The notes beneath the pieces were generated by a model. The model searched no databases, was not told where the DNA came from, and saw only the letters and a program-made list of their open reading frames with translations. From Roseateles_E cavernae (GTDB lineage: Bacteria; Pseudomonadota; Gammaproteobacteria; Burkholderiales; Burkholderiaceae_C), in assembly GCF_040187885.1 (NCBI RefSeq), contig NZ_JBDPLH010000001.1, positions 1,116,001-1,180,000 of the forward strand: a stretch of DNA of 64,000 bases. The letters run 5' to 3'. Below, piece after piece: positions 61,447-64,000 of the stretch. The position numbers were made by a program, and so were the translations under genes. Each line of letters starts with the position of its first letter. Positions within the stretch are counted from its first letter, which is position 1.

Positions 61447-61479
61447 AAGCCCCGGCGAACTGTCCGGGGCTTTTCTTTT
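61447..61479 (+). terminator. Intrinsic terminator upstream of the third TonB receptor
   Basis: AAGCCCCGG (61447-61455) and CCGGGGCTT (61464-61472) form a 9-bp perfect stem with an 8-base loop, followed by TTCTTTTG. It ends 49 bases before the receptor ATG and about 160 bases after the oxygenase stop. Confidence 0.85.
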
Positions 61480-61527
61480 GGCGCCGGCCCTACCGAGCCG
61501 GCGATCCTCAGTACCCAAGGAGTTCCC

Positions 61528-64000
61528 ATGTTCAAACTCAATGCGGTCAGCCTGGCTGTTGCCGCCGCACTGTCCGCCGCAGCCCTGCCGGCAGTTTCTC
61601 AGCAGAACGACACCAAGCTGGAACGCGTCGTGGTGACGGGCTCGGCCATCAAGCGCATCGATGGCGAAGCCCCCGCACCGGTCGAAGTCGTGAGCCGTGA
61701 AGACATCCGCCGCACCGGCGCGACCACGGTCAATGAGCTGATCCGCACCCTGTCGACGGTCGATGTCTTCGACCAGGGTGAGCTGAGCTCCAATTCGCCC
61801 GGCGGCTCGGGCACCGGCTCGGTCGGCATGCGTGGCCTGGGCGACACCCAGACCTTGGTGCTGGTCAATGGCCGTCGCGTCCCGGTCAACCCGCTGGCCG
61901 ACGCCAGCGGCGCCGGCGCCGCGTTCGACATCAATCAGCTGCCGCTCGGTGCGATCGAGCGTGTGGAAATCCTGAAGGACGGCGGTTCGGCCATCTATGG
62001 CTCGGATGCCGTGGCTGGTGTCGTCAACTTCATCCTGCGCAAGGACTTCCAGGGCGTCGAGCTCAAGACGGGCTGGGGCCAGTCCAGCCGTGGCGACGCG
62101 ACCGAGAAGCAGGCCGGCGTGGCCGCTGGTTTTGGCGATCTGTTCAAGGACCGCTTCAATGTGCTGGTCGCGCTGGATGTGTTGAAGCGCGACCCGATCT
62201 ATCGCAAGGATCGCGACATCTCCAAGTCCATGGACTTCCGTCGTTTCGGTCCGATCGGAAGCCTGAATCTGGACGGCCGCAGTTCGTTCTCGCCCTATGG
62301 CAATATCCTGAACGATGATTTCGCCCCAACCGGCGAAACCGTCAAGCCCTGCCCGACCGAGCTGGTCAACGGCACCTGCCGTTATGACCCCAACGCCAGC
62401 CTGTTGACCGCTTACAACGGCGCTGATCGTGTGTCCGGCCTGATTGCCGGTACGGTGCAGCTGACCGACGATATCCAGGCCTATGCCCGCTATATGGGCT
62501 CGCGCAGCGAGGATCATTTCGAGGCCCACCCGGTGCCCGACTACTTCCTGCTGCCGGATGGTCGCTACTACATGGGCCGCTTCATGCAAGGCGGTCCGCG
62601 CATCACCGACCGCAAGAACACCTTCAACAATATCGACCTGGGTGTCGAGGGCACCACCGCGAAGCTGGACTGGAAGCTGGGCCTGTCGCACGGCGTGGCC
62701 AAGACCACCAACCGCGACAGCGGCTACTACGACCGTGCCAAGTGGGACGATGCCACCGGCAGCGGCAAGCTGGACGCCACCAGCAACCAGAATGACCAGG
62801 CCCTGGTCGACAGCCTGAAGGTCACGCCGGTGCGAAAGGGCACGGCCGAGCTGACGGCGCTTGATGCTCAAGTCGGTGGGGACTGGTTCAAGCTGCCTGG
62901 CGGCATTGTTCGTTATGCCGCCGGTTTCTCCGCTTGGCAGGAAAAGTTGGTCGACGCCCCGGATGCGCAGCAACTGGCCGGCACCGTGGTCGGCAGCATC
63001 CAGCAGTCGGGCATCAACCGCAGCCGTGATGCGCATGCCGTGTTTGGCGAACTGCAGCTGCCGATCACCAAGACGCTGGAGGCGCAGGCCGCCCTGCGCT
63101 ACGACGATTACGGCAGCGCCTCGCGCTCCAGCCCGAAGTTTGGTGTCCGCTGGCAGCTGCTGCCCCAGGTGCTGATCCGCAGCTCTTACTCGCAGTCCTT
63201 CAAGATGCCGACGCTCAAGCAGCTGCACGGCAATCCGGGCGAGGGCGCGGCCAACCTGACCGCAGAGCAATGCGTGAAGGTGGGCATGACCGCCCCCTGT
63301 GCTCTCGCGCCTTACAAGAGCGTGACCGGCGGCAATGCCGACCTGAAGCCCGAAACCGCCAAGAGCTACAACTTCGGCGCGGTGTTCGAGCAAGGGGCGC
63401 TGTCGACCAGCGTCGACTACTGGCGCATCGACAAGGACCAGAACATCGAGGAACTGGATTTGAACCAGGCGATTGATCGCGGCCTGTTCCAGCGTGACGG
63501 CAAGGGTGAGCTGCGCATCTTCCAGAACCTGCAGAACTACGCGCAGTCGAACTACAGCGGTGTGGATGTCGATGCGCGCTACAAGCTGTCGACCGCCATG
63601 TTCGGCAAGCTGAGTGCCAAAGCCTCGGCCACCTACTACCTGCATCAGCGCCGGCGCGAGAAGGCCGGTGACGCCTGGGAGGAGTCCAACGGCACCTACG
63701 CGACCCCGCGCTGGCGCACCGCGTTCTCGCTGACGAGCGAGCTGGGCCCCTGGACCACCACCGCCATGGTGCGCACGACCTCGGGCTTCTGGGACACCGA
63801 CAGGCACTACGATGAGTTCAAGCAGCTCGCGGTCCTGCGCAAGGTGTCCTCGCACACCGAGGCCGATCTGAGCCTGTCCTACGCCGGCGTCAAGAACCTG
63901 ACCCTGGGCTTCGCGATCAAGAATCTGTTCGACAAGATGCCCCCGTTCAGCGTGACCAACGCGACCGACAACACCAACTCTCAGCAAGGCTTCGCCGAGC
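61528..64000 (+). CDS. TonB-dependent receptor, C-terminus beyond the window
   Basis: At least 824 residues; open to the right edge with no stop. Signal peptide (about 1-25, LPAVSQQ), plug region LERVVVTGSAIKRIDGEAPA, MRGLGDTQTLVLVNGRRVPV and GGSAIYGSDAVAGVVNFILR, then a barrel with several acidic external loops. Same general receptor class as the gene at 57383 but divergent in sequence. AAGGAG precedes the ATG by about six bases. A terminator hairpin sits in its upstream region. Ligand unknown. Confidence 0.93.
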   Translation, partial: MFKLNAVSLAVAAALSAAALPAVSQQNDTKLERVVVTGSAIKRIDGEAPAPVEVVSREDIRRTGATTVNELIRTLSTVDVFDQGELSSNSPGGSGTGSVGMRGLGDTQTLVLVNGRRVPVNPLADASGAGAAFDINQLPLGAIERVEILKDGGSAIYGSDAVAGVVNFILRKDFQGVELKTGWGQSSRGDATEKQAGVAAGFGDLFKDRFNVLVALDVLKRDPIYRKDRDISKSMDFRRFGPIGSLNLDGRSSFSPYGNILNDDFAPTGETVKPCPTELVNGTCRYDPNASLLTAYNGADRVSGLIAGTVQLTDDIQAYARYMGSRSEDHFEAHPVPDYFLLPDGRYYMGRFMQGGPRITDRKNTFNNIDLGVEGTTAKLDWKLGLSHGVAKTTNRDSGYYDRAKWDDATGSGKLDATSNQNDQALVDSLKVTPVRKGTAELTALDAQVGGDWFKLPGGIVRYAAGFSAWQEKLVDAPDAQQLAGTVVGSIQQSGINRSRDAHAVFGELQLPITKTLEAQAALRYDDYGSASRSSPKFGVRWQLLPQVLIRSSYSQSFKMPTLKQLHGNPGEGAANLTAEQCVKVGMTAPCALAPYKSVTGGNADLKPETAKSYNFGAVFEQGALSTSVDYWRIDKDQNIEELDLNQAIDRGLFQRDGKGELRIFQNLQNYAQSNYSGVDVDARYKLSTAMFGKLSAKASATYYLHQRRREKAGDAWEESNGTYATPRWRTAFSLTSELGPWTTTAMVRTTSGFWDTDRHYDEFKQLAVLRKVSSHTEADLSLSYAGVKNLTLGFAIKNLFDKMPPFSVTNATDNTNSQQGFAE

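Noticed and set aside
61342..63987. Minus-strand frame opposite the truncated TonB receptor
   Set aside because: The plus strand encodes an open receptor with signal peptide and plug motifs running to the window edge; the minus translation is low complexity.

Overview
The window is GC-rich with compact, often overlapping genes and looks like a chromosome segment of a betaproteobacterium of order Burkholderiales, probably the Roseateles/Pelomonas/Rubrivivax/Leptothrix group. Pointers are the argS - SPOR protein - dsbA and lptA-lptB-rpoN blocks, three PEP-CTERM surface proteins, and many TonB-dependent receptors. The genus is inference from gene content and style; no marker rRNA lies in the window. 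I see no tRNA, rRNA, CRISPR array, insertion sequence or prophage.

Layout. 1-6926: one plus-strand operon for a type II secretion/type IV pilus-like machine: ATPase (cut by the left edge), GspL-like, GspM/PilO-like and GspC/PilP-like inner-membrane parts, a lipoprotein secretin with a C-terminal cohesin-like domain, and three pseudopilin-like proteins. 7198-16066: secreted proteins, with two PEP-CTERM proteins each next to a large subtilisin-like (S8) protease, plus two small exported proteins. 16093-20255: a TonB receptor and beta-propeller phytase operon behind a candidate Pho box. 20377-22379: a degenerate-GGDEF membrane protein coupled to an AraC regulator. 22477-26789: a MacAB/DevBCA-like export operon. 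26895-30507: CAP-domain protein, NarL-type two-component system, mnmA. 30508-35347: GHL10 hydrolase, third PEP-CTERM protein, acyl carrier protein plus acyltransferase, Nudix hydrolase.

35495-42855 is housekeeping: proton-translocating transhydrogenase (pntAA-pntAB-pntB), fadD, a protein with a 13-copy Pro-Thr repeat, rsmE and an rlmL-like methyltransferase. 42900-51762 on the minus strand holds a GGDEF/EAL protein, rpoN, lptB, lptA, dsbA, a SPOR protein and argS. Divergent from argS is a Ser/Thr kinase with a cyclic-nucleotide-binding-like domain, then a PsiF-repeat protein, a LysR regulator and divergent malate synthase G. 57383-64000 carries two further TonB receptors flanking a 2OG-Fe(II) oxygenase; the last receptor is cut by the right edge.

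Biologically the window suggests an environmental, polymer-degrading bacterium that invests in secretion (pseudopilus machine, S8 proteases, GHL10 hydrolase, phytase), outer-membrane uptake (three TonB receptors) and surface display (PEP-CTERM). The most interesting points are the secretin-cohesin fusion, the repeated PEP-CTERM/S8 pairing, the Pho-box-like promoter of the phytase operon, the ACP/acyltransferase pair near a PEP-CTERM gene, the receptor-oxygenase-receptor block with a terminator in a leader, and a 98-bp hairpin between convergent genes.
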